Assembly: GCA_964400885.1 (NCBI GenBank)
Contig: CAYNWH010000012.1
Coordinates: 1 to 30,928, forward strand
Source of the DNA: CAYNWH01 sp964400885
GTDB lineage: Bacteria; Patescibacteriota; Patescibacteriia; CAIXNZ01
Length of the DNA stretch: 30,928 nucleotides
Direction: 5' to 3'
The notes under the pieces were generated by a model, which searched no databases, was not told where the DNA came from, and was given only the letters and a program-made list of their open reading frames with translations. Below, one piece after another: positions 14,496 to 23,079 of the stretch (its first letter is position 1; every line of letters begins with the position of its first letter). Made by a program: the position numbers and the translations under genes.

Positions 14496-15330
14496 ATGGA
14501 AATTGAAGAAGAAGATCCCGGCCCGAACTTTAACAATAAAGTCATTGTAATTTTGGGCGATCCTAATTTAGCTGATGTAGTTAAACCAGGCGCTAAGTTT
14601 GATGAGGATGACCTTGAGACAGTTTCTAAACTTAAACAGGCTTTAAATCAATTACTCTGCTGTAGATTTGTGTATTTGGATAATCATAAAACTTTATTGT
14701 CAGATTTGGCAGATCACAGAACTAGTGTTAGTTTAGTGTTTAATTTATGTGATGAAGGTTTTCAAAATGATCCTTGTCAGGAGCATCACATACCACTTAT
14801 TTTAGAAGAATTAAATTTACCTTATACGGGAGCAGGCGCTGATTGCATGCTAACCTGTTATGATAAGGTAACAGTCTTATTGCTTGCTCAAAAATTGGGC
14901 ATCCCTGTGCCGCAAACATTTTATTCTCCTTTGGAAGTTCAGGCTTATCCAGTAATTGCCAAACCGCAAAAAGGCGATGGTGGATTTGGCATTACGCAAA
15001 AAAATGTAGCTTATCATACTGGCGAACTTAGGGCAGCCATTGCCTTAATTGAAAAACAATTAAAGAGCAGTAACCAAATTTTTATCCAGGAATTTTTGCC
15101 TGGCAAAGATTTGACTTTAGGCATCATCGGCAATCCTGGCCAAGAATTGCTGATTTTGCCAATTACTGAGGAAGATTATTCGATGCTGCCTGCTGGCCTA
15201 CCGCAGATTCAAGGCTATGAAGCAAAATGGCAGCCAGATTCTCCTTATTGGCAGGTCAAATCAAAAATTGCTCAATTGCCTAAAACAGTAAATGATGAAA
15301 TTATTGCTAATTCTCTCAAGTTGTTTGAGC
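14496..15330 (+). CDS. D-alanine-D-alanine ligase-like ATP-grasp enzyme, cut by gap
   Basis: The visible 278 residues match the D-Ala-D-Ala ligase family: the VFNLCDEGF loop, PYTGAGADCMLTCYDKVTVL (LPYTG.G...S..DK), LAQKLGIPVPQTF, the ATP-grasp strand VIAKPQKGDGGFGI and QEFLPGKDLTLGII. The sequence then runs into the N gap, so the metal-binding C-terminal part, with about 60-70 residues, is missing. The enzyme would make the D-Ala-D-Ala end of the pentapeptide used by MraY. It has its own promoter and a Shine-Dalgarno. The N-terminus starts with an unusual acidic stretch (MEIEEEDPGPNFNNK). Confidence 0.88.
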
Positions 15331-15430
15331 NNNNNNNNNNNNNNNNNNNNNNNNNNNNNNNNNNNNNNNNNNNNNNNNNNNNNNNNNNNNNNNNNNNNNN
15401 NNNNNNNNNNNNNNNNNNNNNNNNNNNNNN
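15331..15430. other. assembly gap (100 N)
   Basis: Exactly 100 Ns join two contigs. The flanking genes converge and each lacks its C-terminal part, together about 400 bases by family length, so the real gap is probably larger than 100. Confidence 0.98.
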
Positions 15431-16560
15431 TAATTTGGCGTATAGCCTTGGTTTTTGCCTTCAAATAAAACCGGCATAATCTTGCCTGCCATTTTTTTGA
15501 GAAATTTGGCTTTTTGTTTTTTAGCCAGAGCGTTTAATTTTTCACAGCGCTCTTTTTTTATTTTGTCAGCAACTTGATTTTTAAATTCAGCGGCTTTGGT
15601 TCCAGTACGGATTGAATAGGGGAAAATATTAATTTTTAAAAAATCTATTTTTTTAACTAAATTTAAGGTAGCTTGAAAGTCTTTGTTTTTTTCACCCGGA
15701 AAGCCAACAATGATATCTGTAGTTATTGAAGTTAGAGGATTAATTTTTTGCGCCCGCTTAACAATTTTTAAATATTTTTGCGCTGTATAATGACGGTTCA
15801 TTAACTTTAAAATTTTATCAGAACCCGATTGCAGGCTTAAATGTAAATGGGGGCAAAGGCGCGGATTTTTTAGCAAAGCTAAAAAATCCGCGCTGATTAA
15901 TCTGGGATCAAGGGAAGATAATCTAACTCTAGGTATCTGAGTTTGTTTTAGGATTTCTTTAACTAAATCAATTAAGTTTTTGCCTCGGTAATTATATTGC
16001 AAAATATTCTGGCCCACTAAAATGATCTCTTTAAACCCTTGTTTTTCTTTGTTTTGGATTTGTTTGATAATTTTACTAAACGGCAGTGATTTAGCCGGAC
16101 CGCGAAATTTATTGATGATGCAGTATGAACAATTAAAATCACAGCCGCTTTGGATTTTGATTAAGGCACGAGTGCGAGCCTCGGCTGGCCCTTCGACTGA
16201 GCTCCTGCCTTCGTTTACGCTTCGGCAGACAGGCAGGGTGACAGCCTCGGCTGGAAATTTATTTTTGATATAATTAAAAATCTGTTGGCTATTTTTAAAA
16301 ACTTGATTAATTTCCGGAATAGTTTTATTTAAACAGCCCATGACAAAAATTTGTGTCTTGTTTTTTCTTTTAGCCTCTCTGATTTTTTGTCTGGTGATTT
16401 GTTCAGCGCCTTGCGTAATGGAACAAGCATTAATAATGTGAATGTCATGAGGCGAGTTTTTATCAACAATAAAATAGCCTACTTGCTGCAGTTTTTGTTT
16501 TAAATCCTGTATTTCAGACTGATTTAATTTACAGCCAATTGTGGTTAAGGCGATTTTCAT
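15431..16560 (-). CDS. mtaB: MtaB-type tRNA methylthiotransferase, cut by gap
   Basis: This radical-SAM enzyme methylthiolates t6A37 in tRNAs that read ANN codons. The N-terminal UPF0004 domain holds Cys10 (TIGCKLNQSE), Cys46 (NACSIT) and Cys76 (VMGCLNK), which bind the auxiliary cluster. The radical-SAM triad is Cys140, Cys144 and Cys147 (CDFNCSYCIINKFRG). The segment CPHLHLSLQSGSDKILKLMN points to MtaB rather than MiaB. Residues about 103-128 are foreign: a GC-rich element is inserted in frame between the two domains, flanked by 12-base direct repeats that both encode PAEA. The C-terminal TRAM domain runs into the gap. It has a good promoter and depends on the isc system for clusters. Confidence 0.92.
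16177..16254. repeat. GC-rich element inserted in frame within mtaB
   Basis: The 12-base direct repeat AGCCTCGGCTGG occurs at 16177-16188 and 16243-16254, 66 bases apart. Between them are CCCTTCGACTGAGCT and GCAGGGTGAC, the two halves of a common interspersed repeat. They are split by CCTGCCTTCGTTTACGCTTC and GGCAGACAGG, which resembles the elements at 5251 and 26945. This looks like one element nested in another. The net gain is a multiple of three, so the gene stays open. Confidence 0.8.
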
Positions 16561-16595
16561 TTAACTAAAATTAGAGTAAAATATAAAGTGAAAAT

Positions 16596-16624
16596 ATTAT
16601 AACAATTAAATCTTAAGTTTTCAA
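16596..16624 (-). promoter_or_regulatory. promoter of mtaB
   Basis: On the minus strand: TTGAAA (16624-16619), a 17-base spacer and TATAAT (16601-16596), preceded by TGT (extended -10). Confidence 0.75.
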
Positions 16625-16631
16625 GGTAAAA

Positions 16632-19040
16632 ATGTCTCAAGGTTTAAGCCAAGAACAAGCGCAAGCCAAATTACAGCAATTCGGCTTTAATCAGCTGATT
16701 GTGCCGCAAAAAATCAGTTTTTGGGGTATAACATTAGAAGAAATCAGAGAACCTATGATTCTACTGCTTTTAGTGGTGGGATTTTTTTATTCTCTTTGGG
16801 GCAAGCTGGAAGATGCTTTGACTATTTTTGTGGTCATTTTACTTTTAGTTTTAGCTGAAGTTTGGAATGAGTATCGGGCAAAAAAAGCGATTAGCGCCTT
16901 GTCAGAAATTGCTGCGCCAAAAACTAAAGTCTGGCGTGATAATAAAATTGCGGAAATTAAAACTGAAGAAGTTGTGCCAGGCGATACCTTAATATTAACT
17001 CAAGGCACTAGAATCTCAGCTGATAGCGAAATTTTAACAGCTTATAGCTTGCAATTAGATGAGGCGGCTTTGACTGGCGAATCTTTGCCGGTTGAAAAAA
17101 AAGTTAAAAATGAAGTTTTTGCCGGCACACTGGTTGTCTCTGGTGAAGGTCGGGCTTTGGTCTTGCAAACTGGCAAGGAAACAAAAATCGGTAAAATTTC
17201 TGGTTTAGCTAAAGCTATTAAACCGCCAAAAACACCATTGCAATTAGCCATGAAAGATTTGGCTAAGAAAATGGTCTGGGTAGCGCTTTTTTTCTCTATA
17301 ACCATTCCGCTCATCGGCATAATCAGGGGCAATGATTTACGGCAAATGATCTTAACTGGGTTGGCTTTGGCTTTTGCGGTTATACCTGAAGAATTGCCCA
17401 TTATTATAACCATGATTTTGGGCTTGGGCTCTTATAAATTATCTAAAGAAAATTTTTTAGTTAAGAAAATTAAAGCCGCTGAAACCCTGGGCAGTGCCAC
17501 GGTTATTTTAACTGATAAAACTGGCACCATTACCCAAAACAAAATGCAGGTTGTTTCAGTCTATCCTGCTCAGGAAGAAAAAAGGATTTTAGAAACAGCG
17601 CTTTTAGCCATGACTCAGGCTTCGTTAACGCCAACAGATAAGGCGATGATTGAAGCGGCTAATAAATTAGGGCTCGAAGATTTTAATGGTGAAATTATAA
17701 AAGAAAGAAGTTTTAGCGCTAACCGCAAGACAAAAAGTATTTTAAGACAAGTTGGCGATAAATTAAAATTAGTAACTATTGGTGCGCCAGAAGAAATTTT
17801 TGCTTTAACCAAGGGCCAAGCGAATATTCAGGAAGTTTTGGAAGCAGAAGCTAAAAAAGGCAGAAGGGTAATTGCTATAGCCGAAAAAGAAATTAAAGGA
17901 GAAGAAAGAAATAAAAGGATTGAAGATCTGGAAAATAATTATGAATTTTTAGCATTAATTTCTTTGGCTGATCCGCCTCGTGAAGGAGTTAAAGAAACTA
18001 TTTTAAAGGTTAAAGAAGCTGGAGTAAGGACTATTATGGTTACTGGCGATCATCCTCAAACAGCTGTTTATATTGCTAAAGAAGTTGGCATACCTTCTGA
18101 TAAATATTTGATCGGCGAAGAATTAGATAAAATGTCTGATGCGGAATTGAAAAAACAGGTGGAAAAAGTTTCAGTTTTTGCCAGGACAACGCCTGAACAT
18201 AAATATCGGATAGTTAAAGCTTTGCAAGCCAATAAAGAAGTTGTTGCTGTTACTGGCGATGGTGTTAATGATACTTTGGCTTTAAAAGCCGGCGATATTG
18301 GCATTGCCATGGGTATTAAAGGCACTGATGCTGCCAAAGAAGCAGCTGATGTTATTTTGGCTGATGATAATTATATAACTATCTCAAAAGCGATTTTTGA
18401 AGCCAGAAAATTTTATGATAATTTGAAAAAAGGCGTTAAGTATTATCTTTCAGTTAAAACTGCTTTAGTCTCTATCTTTTTACTGCCTGTGATTTTAGGT
18501 ATTCCTTTGCCTTTTTCACCAATTCAGATAATTCTTTTAGAATTATTTATGGATTTGGCTGCTTCTGCCGGTTTTGTTAGCGAACCAGCAGAAAAAACAA
18601 TTTACAAAAGAAAGCCTGAGGGTAAATCAGGAAAAATTCTCGATGCCCATCTTATTAAAGGCATTTTAATCTCTGGGTTCGCTTTGTTTTTAGCCGTAAT
18701 GATCTCTTACTTTTATGCTGCTGAAAAAGGCTATTCATTTGTCATGATTCAAACTTTTGCTTTTACAGCCTGGATCTGCGGCCATATTATTTTGGCTTAT
18801 GTCTCGCGCTCAGAAAAAATACCGCTTTATAAGTTAGGCTTGTTCTCTAATAAAACTATGAATTTTTGGCTCTTAACCGTAATTATATTTTTGGTTTTGG
18901 CTTTGGCTGTGCCCAGTATAAATATGCAGTTAAAATTGGCTCAGCTGAACTTGCTGCAGTTTTTCTATATTTTGCTTTTTGCTTTAATACCACTTTCTTT
19001 TTTGGAATTAAGAAAATTTTTTAATTTTAAGAAAGTGTGA
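16632..19040 (+). CDS. P-type cation-transporting ATPase
   Basis: This 802-residue P-type ATPase has the N-terminal cation-ATPase domain (MSQGLSQEQAQAKLQQFGFN), actuator motif LDEAALTGESLPVEK, membrane motif AVIPEELPIIITMILGL, phosphorylation site DKTGTIT at Asp295, and hinge VAVTGDGVNDTLALKAGDIG. About ten membrane helices are visible. PEELP in helix 4, instead of the PEGLP of calcium pumps, marks a widespread bacterial P2-like group whose ion is uncertain (Ca2+, H+ or Mn2+ are possible). ATG 16632 faces the divergent mtaB start 72 bases away. The stop is TGA, showing that UGA is read as stop in this genome. Confidence 0.93.
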   Translation: MSQGLSQEQAQAKLQQFGFNQLIVPQKISFWGITLEEIREPMILLLLVVGFFYSLWGKLEDALTIFVVILLLVLAEVWNEYRAKKAISALSEIAAPKTKVWRDNKIAEIKTEEVVPGDTLILTQGTRISADSEILTAYSLQLDEAALTGESLPVEKKVKNEVFAGTLVVSGEGRALVLQTGKETKIGKISGLAKAIKPPKTPLQLAMKDLAKKMVWVALFFSITIPLIGIIRGNDLRQMILTGLALAFAVIPEELPIIITMILGLGSYKLSKENFLVKKIKAAETLGSATVILTDKTGTITQNKMQVVSVYPAQEEKRILETALLAMTQASLTPTDKAMIEAANKLGLEDFNGEIIKERSFSANRKTKSILRQVGDKLKLVTIGAPEEIFALTKGQANIQEVLEAEAKKGRRVIAIAEKEIKGEERNKRIEDLENNYEFLALISLADPPREGVKETILKVKEAGVRTIMVTGDHPQTAVYIAKEVGIPSDKYLIGEELDKMSDAELKKQVEKVSVFARTTPEHKYRIVKALQANKEVVAVTGDGVNDTLALKAGDIGIAMGIKGTDAAKEAADVILADDNYITISKAIFEARKFYDNLKKGVKYYLSVKTALVSIFLLPVILGIPLPFSPIQIILLELFMDLAASAGFVSEPAEKTIYKRKPEGKSGKILDAHLIKGILISGFALFLAVMISYFYAAEKGYSFVMIQTFAFTAWICGHIILAYVSRSEKIPLYKLGLFSNKTMNFWLLTVIIFLVLALAVPSINMQLKLAQLNLLQFFYILLFALIPLSFLELRKFFNFKKV

Positions 19041-19062
19041 TTATTTTTTTAAAAAAATCTAT

Positions 19063-19713
19063 ATGGATGCAATAATTTTAGCAGGCGGTAAAGGCAATCG
19101 CATGGAAGATGTTTTGCCCAAACCTTTAGTCAAAGTCAAAGATAAAGCGATTTTAGCTTATCAGCTTGATTATTTATTAAACTCAAAAGAAATTGAGAAA
19201 ATTATTTTATCGCTTGGTTATAAAGCTGAAGAAATTGAGGGTTATGTAAAAAATAATTATCCAGATTATAATATTGATTTTTCTGTTGAAAAAGAGCCGC
19301 TGGGCACAGGAGGAGCTCTTAAATTTGCTCTGCTGCAAACTAATTCTGATTTTGTTTCAGTTTTAAATTGTGATGATATTACTGATATTAATATGAAAAA
19401 ATTGCAGTCCTGCGCCTGCCATACAATTTGCGTGGCACATCCTCGTTTGCCGTTTGGCTTGATTAAAGAAAAAAATGGCTATGCAATTTTTGAAGAAAAA
19501 CCAATGCTTAATGATTGGGTAAGCTGCGGCTGGTATTTGTTTGAGAGAAAAGATTTTTTACCAATGCTGCCTGAGAGGGGAAGTTTAGAATATGATGTTT
19601 TTCCAAATTTGAAATTAAAGCTTTTTAGACACGAAGGTTTTTGGCAGCCTTTGAATACAAAAAAAGATTTGCTGGAATTTGAAGCAAAAATTATTCCTTC
19701 TCGCTTGGATTAA
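19063..19713 (+). CDS. sugar-phosphate nucleotidyltransferase
   Basis: The protein of 216 residues is a single nucleotidyltransferase domain: MDAIILAGGKGNRMEDVLPK followed by PLVKVKDKAIL is the NTP-binding loop with conserved PKPL, and EKEPLGTGGAL and LNCDDITD give the base- and metal-binding segments. The usual GGxGTR reads GGKGNR. There is no C-terminal left-handed helix or acyltransferase domain, so it resembles minimal hexose-1-phosphate (mannose- or glucose-type, or HddC-like) transferases. It would make nucleotide sugars for surface glycans; the sugar cannot be told. It is followed by a strong terminator. Confidence 0.88.
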   Translation: MDAIILAGGKGNRMEDVLPKPLVKVKDKAILAYQLDYLLNSKEIEKIILSLGYKAEEIEGYVKNNYPDYNIDFSVEKEPLGTGGALKFALLQTNSDFVSVLNCDDITDINMKKLQSCACHTICVAHPRLPFGLIKEKNGYAIFEEKPMLNDWVSCGWYLFERKDFLPMLPERGSLEYDVFPNLKLKLFRHEGFWQPLNTKKDLLEFEAKIIPSRLD

Positions 19714-19732
19714 AAAATATTAAGATTAAAAT

Positions 19733-19759
19733 AAAAAATGGCAAGATTTGCCATTTTTT
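19733..19759. terminator. bidirectional terminator
   Basis: AAAAAATGGCAA (19733-19744) and TTGCCATTTTTT (19748-19759) form a perfect 12-bp stem with a 3-base loop. U-runs arise on both strands, so it can end both the nucleotidyltransferase and minus-strand read-through. Confidence 0.9.
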
Positions 19760-19767
19760 ATTTATGA

Positions 19768-19820
19768 TCCTGCCTGCCTTTGTCCTTCGGCAAGCTCAGG
19801 ACTACGGCAGGCAGGCAGGA
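19768..19820. repeat. GC-rich nested palindromic element
   Basis: TCCTGCCTGCC (19768-19778) pairs with GGCAGGCAGGA (19810-19820). Inside lies a second palindrome beginning GTCCTTCGGC and ending AGGAC (19782-19802). It is again an element within an element, like the one in mtaB. Confidence 0.8.
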
Positions 19821-19851
19821 CTATTACATTTTCATTAAGGCAGAGGGTCTT

Positions 19852-19878
19852 AAAAAAACACGCCACTCTTGGCATGTT
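19852..19878 (-). terminator. terminator of the tRNA operon
   Basis: On the minus strand, AACATGCCA (19878-19870) pairs with TGGCGTGTT (19865-19857), with a 4-base loop and then a U-run (down to 19852). It lies 7 bases after the tRNA-Lys gene. Confidence 0.85.
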
Positions 19879-19884
19879 TTCTTA

Positions 19885-19957
19885 TGACCCGGCTGGGATT
19901 CGAACCCAGGACCCTCTGCTTAAAAGGCAGATGCTCTACCGGCTGAGCTACCGGGTC
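19885..19957 (-). tRNA. tRNA-Lys (TTT)
   Basis: The 73-nt cloverleaf folds fully: acceptor GACCCGG/CCGGGTC, D stem GCTC/GAGC, anticodon stem TCTGC/GCAGA with loop CTTTTAA (anticodon TTT), T arm CTGGG-TTCGAAT-CCCAG, and A73. CCA is not encoded. It is the second gene of a minus-strand operon, 14 bases after tRNA-fMet. Confidence 0.97.
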
Positions 19958-19971
19958 TTGATATTTTTTTG

Positions 19972-20044
19972 TAGCGGGGAGGGGACTTGAACCCCTGACC
20001 TCCAGGTTATGGGCCTGGCGAGCTGCCAACTGCTCTACCCCGCG
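19972..20044 (-). tRNA. initiator tRNA-Met (CAT)
   Basis: The 73-nt cloverleaf shows initiator features: position 1-72 is a C-U mismatch (starts CGCGGGG, ends CCCCGCT then A73), and the D stem has A11-U24. The anticodon loop is CCCATAA, so base 33 is C rather than the near-universal U. The anticodon stem CCAGG/CCTGG gives A-U/G-C/G-C at 29-31/39-41 rather than the standard three G-C pairs. CCA is not encoded. It is the first gene of the operon, about 32 bases after the predicted transcript start. Confidence 0.93.
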
Positions 20045-20082
20045 TCGTTTAAACAAAAAATAACCAATTCGTGGTTAGTGAA

Positions 20083-20111
20083 ATTATAGCAGAAACAACA
20101 AAATTTGTTAA
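20083..20111 (-). promoter_or_regulatory. promoter of the tRNA-fMet/tRNA-Lys operon
   Basis: On the minus strand: TTAACA (20111-20106), a 17-base spacer and TATAAT (20088-20083) with TGC before it. A small hairpin TAACCA/TGGTTA (20061-20077) lies in the leader. Confidence 0.8.
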
Positions 20112-20153
20112 TTATAGTTTAATACTTTTTTAGGAAAAAGTCAAGGAATTTGC

Positions 20154-20159
20154 TATAAT
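20154..20159 (+). promoter_or_regulatory. possible extended -10 promoter for the second P-type ATPase
   Basis: TTTGCTATAAT gives TATAAT with TGC before it on the + strand, but no good -35 box is 17 bases upstream. The ATPase ATG is 180 bases further on, so the leader would be long and filled with repeats. Confidence 0.45.
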
Positions 20160-20167
20160 TGAGCTAA

Positions 20168-20305
20168 TGACCAATAACCAATAATCAAATTCCAAACAAA
20201 TTCAAAATTCAAATAATTAATGCCTAAAATTTTATTAAGTTTAGAATTTTTGTCATTGGAATTTGTTTAATTATTGGTACTTGATAATTGGGATTTGAAT
20301 TTATT
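20168..20305. repeat. AT-rich inverted repeat spacer (CCAATAATCAAATTCC phrase)
   Basis: Phrases such as CCAATAACCAATAATCAAAT (20171-20190) are followed, after about 50 bases, by inverted copies (GGAATTTG, AATTATTGG, GATAATTGGGATTTGAATTT). The spacer could fold into a long imperfect hairpin. No gene is seen in it. Confidence 0.55.
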
Positions 20306-20338
20306 TTATTATTTTAACTCTCTCATTACTTAAATACT

Positions 20339-23002
20339 ATGAATAAATTTTTGTGGCATAATTTGCCGGAAAAAGAAATATTTGAATTACTCAAGACAAA
20401 TAAAGATGGCTTAAGCCAGGCAGAAGTTCAGCAGCGTTTAAAGAAATATGGGTTTAATAAACTGCCTGAGGGAAAAAAGTTGTCTTGGTTTTTTGTTTTA
20501 TTAAACCAGTTTAAAAGTCCATTAATTTACATTTTGGTGCTTGCGGCTTTGGTTTCTTTTTTTCTAGAGCAATATATTGATATGGGAGTAATTTTGACTG
20601 CGGTTTTTATTAATACTATTGTCGGGTTTATCCAGGAAAATAAAGCAGAAAAAACTTTAGCCCATTTGAAAAAGATAATCAGTTATAAAAGTAAAGTTTT
20701 AAGAGATGGTGAGGAATTTAATATTGACAGCAGCCAATTAGTTATAGGCGATATTTTATTGCTGGATGCTGGCGATCGTGTGCCAGCTGATGGCCGTATT
20801 TTTGAATTAAATGATTTTCAGGTTAATGAAGCTTCTTTAACTGGCGAGTCATTGCCTATTGATAAAGAAATTGGCCGTTTGGAAAAAGGTGCGCCTTTGG
20901 CTGAAAGAAAAAATATGGTTTTTATGGGTACAGTTGTGACGCGGGGCAGAGCGACAGTCATTATTACCGGAACAGGCATTAAGACTAATTTAGGCGAGAT
21001 TGCCCAGCTAGTTAAAGAAACAAAAGAGGAAAAGACGCCTTTGCAATTAAAATTAGTTAAATTCAGCAAAACCTTGGGTTATATTGTGTTAGCAGCATCT
21101 TTATTTGTTTTTATCCTGGGTGTTCTTTTGGGTCAGGATATTTTTACAATGTTTGAAACAGCAGTGGCTATTGCTGTGGCCGCAATCCCTGAGGGTTTAA
21201 TTGTTTCTGTAACAATAATATTAACAGTGGGTATGCAAAGAATTTTGCGCAAAAAAGCTTTAGTGAGGAGATTAATTGCCGCTGAAACATTAGGTTCAAC
21301 TTCAGTTATTTGTTCTGATAAAACCGGCACTTTAACTGAAGGTATTATGCGCGTGGCTTATTTACTAACAGGCCATTGTAACCCCGACCAAGATTTAGTG
21401 CATCTTGATAGTCAGAAAACTAAGAGTGAATTTCCCGATCATTATTATCTGCTGAGCGCCGGTGTAATTTGCAATAATACCATTATTAGTCAGGCCAAGA
21501 CAGAGTTAAAAGAGGAATTTATTGGCGATCCCACGGAAACTGCTTTGCTTAAAGCCGGCATTGATGCTGGTTTGGATTACCAGGAGTTAAGAGAAAGAAA
21601 TAAAAGATTGGCAGAAATTCCTTTTAGTACGGAAATAAAATACATGGCAACACTGAATGAGAAAGATGAAAAAAATAATATAATTTACAGTAAGGGCGCG
21701 CCAGAAAAAATATTGTCTTTTTGTTCTTTCGTTTTAATCAAAGGTGAAGAAAAAAAATTAACAGATGATTTAAAGAGAGAAATTTTGAAAAATTTTAATG
21801 ATTTAACCAGTAAGGGTTTAAGAGTTTTAGGAGCTGCTTATAAATTAGTAGATAAAGAAAAGAAAGATTTGCAGGAAGAAGATATTAAAGATTCAGTTTT
21901 TATGGGAATTTTTGCTTTAAAAGATCCTTTACGGCCAGAAGCCAAATCAACTATTTCTTTGTGCAAAATGGCTGGCATTCATCCGGTGATCATAACAGGC
22001 GATCATCGCTTAACAGTTAAGGCGATTGCTTTGGAAATCGGCTTGGAAGTTAAGGATAATAATATTTTAGAAGGCACTGATTTGGATAAATTAAGTGATG
22101 AAGAATTAAAAAATAAAGTAAAAGAAATAAAAGTTTATGCACGCGTATCGCCAAAACATAAATTGCGCATTGTGGATGCTTGGCAGGCGCAGGGCGAGGT
22201 CGTAGCCATGCTGGGTGACGGAGTAAATGATGCGCCGGCTTTAAAAACCTCAGATATTGGCGTGGCTTTAGGTTCAGGCACTGATGTGGCTAAAGAAACA
22301 GCTGATATTATTTTACTGGATGATAATTTTAAAACTATTGTTGAGGCAGTCAAACAAGGCAGAATTGTCTTTGATAATATTCGCAAAGTCATTGTTTATC
22401 TATTAGCTGACAGTTTCACAGAAATGATTTTAATAGTCGGTGCTTTAATTTTTAGGCTGCCTTTGCCGATTACAGCCTTGCAAATTTTATACATTAATAT
22501 TATTGATGACGGGTTTCCTAATGTGGCTTTAACTTTTGAGCCTGGTGAAAAAGATGTGATGGAACAAAAGCCCAGAGGTAAAAATGAGCCGATTTTAAAT
22601 TCGGAAATGAAAGTTTTAATTTTTATTATTGGCGTTTTTACTGACATTGTTTTATTCGGCTTATTTATCTATTTATTAAAGGCCGGTTATGTAATGGAGC
22701 ATGTAAGGACAATAATTTTCACTGCTTTAGCTTTGGATTCTTTGCTTTATATTTTTAGCGCTAAGAGTTTGCGTCGCAATATCTGGCATATTAATCCTTT
22801 TTCTAATCGCTATTTGCTTTTAGCTGTTGGTTTTGGTGTGGCTTTACAGCTTTTTGCTTTGTATACGCCTTTTATGCGAGAAATTTTGAATTTAACCATT
22901 TTGAATATGACAGAATGGCTGATTATTATTGTTTTAGCTTTAGTTAAAATTACAGCGATTGAGATAGGTAAGTACTTTTTTATCCATAAAAAAAGTGCAT
23001 AA
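20339..23002 (+). CDS. P2-type cation-transporting ATPase (calcium-pump-like)
   Basis: The 887-residue protein has the full P2 ATPase plan: N-terminal cation-ATPase domain (WHNLPEKEIFELLKTNKDGL), actuator motif VNEASLTGESLPIDKE, helix 4 motif AAIPEGLIVSVTIILTVGMQ, phosphorylation site DKTGTLT at Asp327, nucleotide-binding KGAPEKIL, and hinge AMLGDGVNDAPALKTSDIGV. PEGL in helix 4 and the length fit Ca2+-ATPase or related pumps. Ten membrane helices are likely, with ITALQILYINIIDDGFPNVA as helix 6, including acidic residues for cation binding. It differs clearly from the PEELP ATPase at 16632, so the two are not recent duplicates. Confidence 0.94.
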   Translation: MNKFLWHNLPEKEIFELLKTNKDGLSQAEVQQRLKKYGFNKLPEGKKLSWFFVLLNQFKSPLIYILVLAALVSFFLEQYIDMGVILTAVFINTIVGFIQENKAEKTLAHLKKIISYKSKVLRDGEEFNIDSSQLVIGDILLLDAGDRVPADGRIFELNDFQVNEASLTGESLPIDKEIGRLEKGAPLAERKNMVFMGTVVTRGRATVIITGTGIKTNLGEIAQLVKETKEEKTPLQLKLVKFSKTLGYIVLAASLFVFILGVLLGQDIFTMFETAVAIAVAAIPEGLIVSVTIILTVGMQRILRKKALVRRLIAAETLGSTSVICSDKTGTLTEGIMRVAYLLTGHCNPDQDLVHLDSQKTKSEFPDHYYLLSAGVICNNTIISQAKTELKEEFIGDPTETALLKAGIDAGLDYQELRERNKRLAEIPFSTEIKYMATLNEKDEKNNIIYSKGAPEKILSFCSFVLIKGEEKKLTDDLKREILKNFNDLTSKGLRVLGAAYKLVDKEKKDLQEEDIKDSVFMGIFALKDPLRPEAKSTISLCKMAGIHPVIITGDHRLTVKAIALEIGLEVKDNNILEGTDLDKLSDEELKNKVKEIKVYARVSPKHKLRIVDAWQAQGEVVAMLGDGVNDAPALKTSDIGVALGSGTDVAKETADIILLDDNFKTIVEAVKQGRIVFDNIRKVIVYLLADSFTEMILIVGALIFRLPLPITALQILYINIIDDGFPNVALTFEPGEKDVMEQKPRGKNEPILNSEMKVLIFIIGVFTDIVLFGLFIYLLKAGYVMEHVRTIIFTALALDSLLYIFSAKSLRRNIWHINPFSNRYLLLAVGFGVALQLFALYTPFMREILNLTILNMTEWLIIIVLALVKITAIEIGKYFFIHKKSA

Positions 23003-23024
23003 GTCGTTATAAATTTTTTAAATG

Positions 23025-23059
23025 AAAAAGGCCGCAAGTTTTTCTTTGCTGGCCTTTTT
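23025..23059. terminator. bidirectional terminator between convergent genes
   Basis: AAAAAGGCC (23025-23033) pairs with GGCCTTTTT (23051-23059), extended inside by GCAA/TTGC with a one-base bulge. U-runs exist on both strands, fitting the ATPase (+) and small membrane protein (-) that converge here. Confidence 0.85.
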
Positions 23060-23079
23060 GTTAAAAAAATGAGGATAGA

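Noticed and set aside
14496..15479. Single reading frame running through the N gap
   Set aside because: After the gap the DNA belongs to the minus-strand mtaB gene; the continuation is an artefact of 100 placeholder bases.
19748..20056. Open frames over the tRNA pair on both strands
   Set aside because: They are translations of repeat and tRNA sequence, a known source of spurious annotations.
16632..23002. Tandem duplication of P-type ATPases
   Set aside because: The two differ in length, helix 4 motif (PEELP versus PEGL) and core sequence, so they are separate subfamilies, not a recent duplication.
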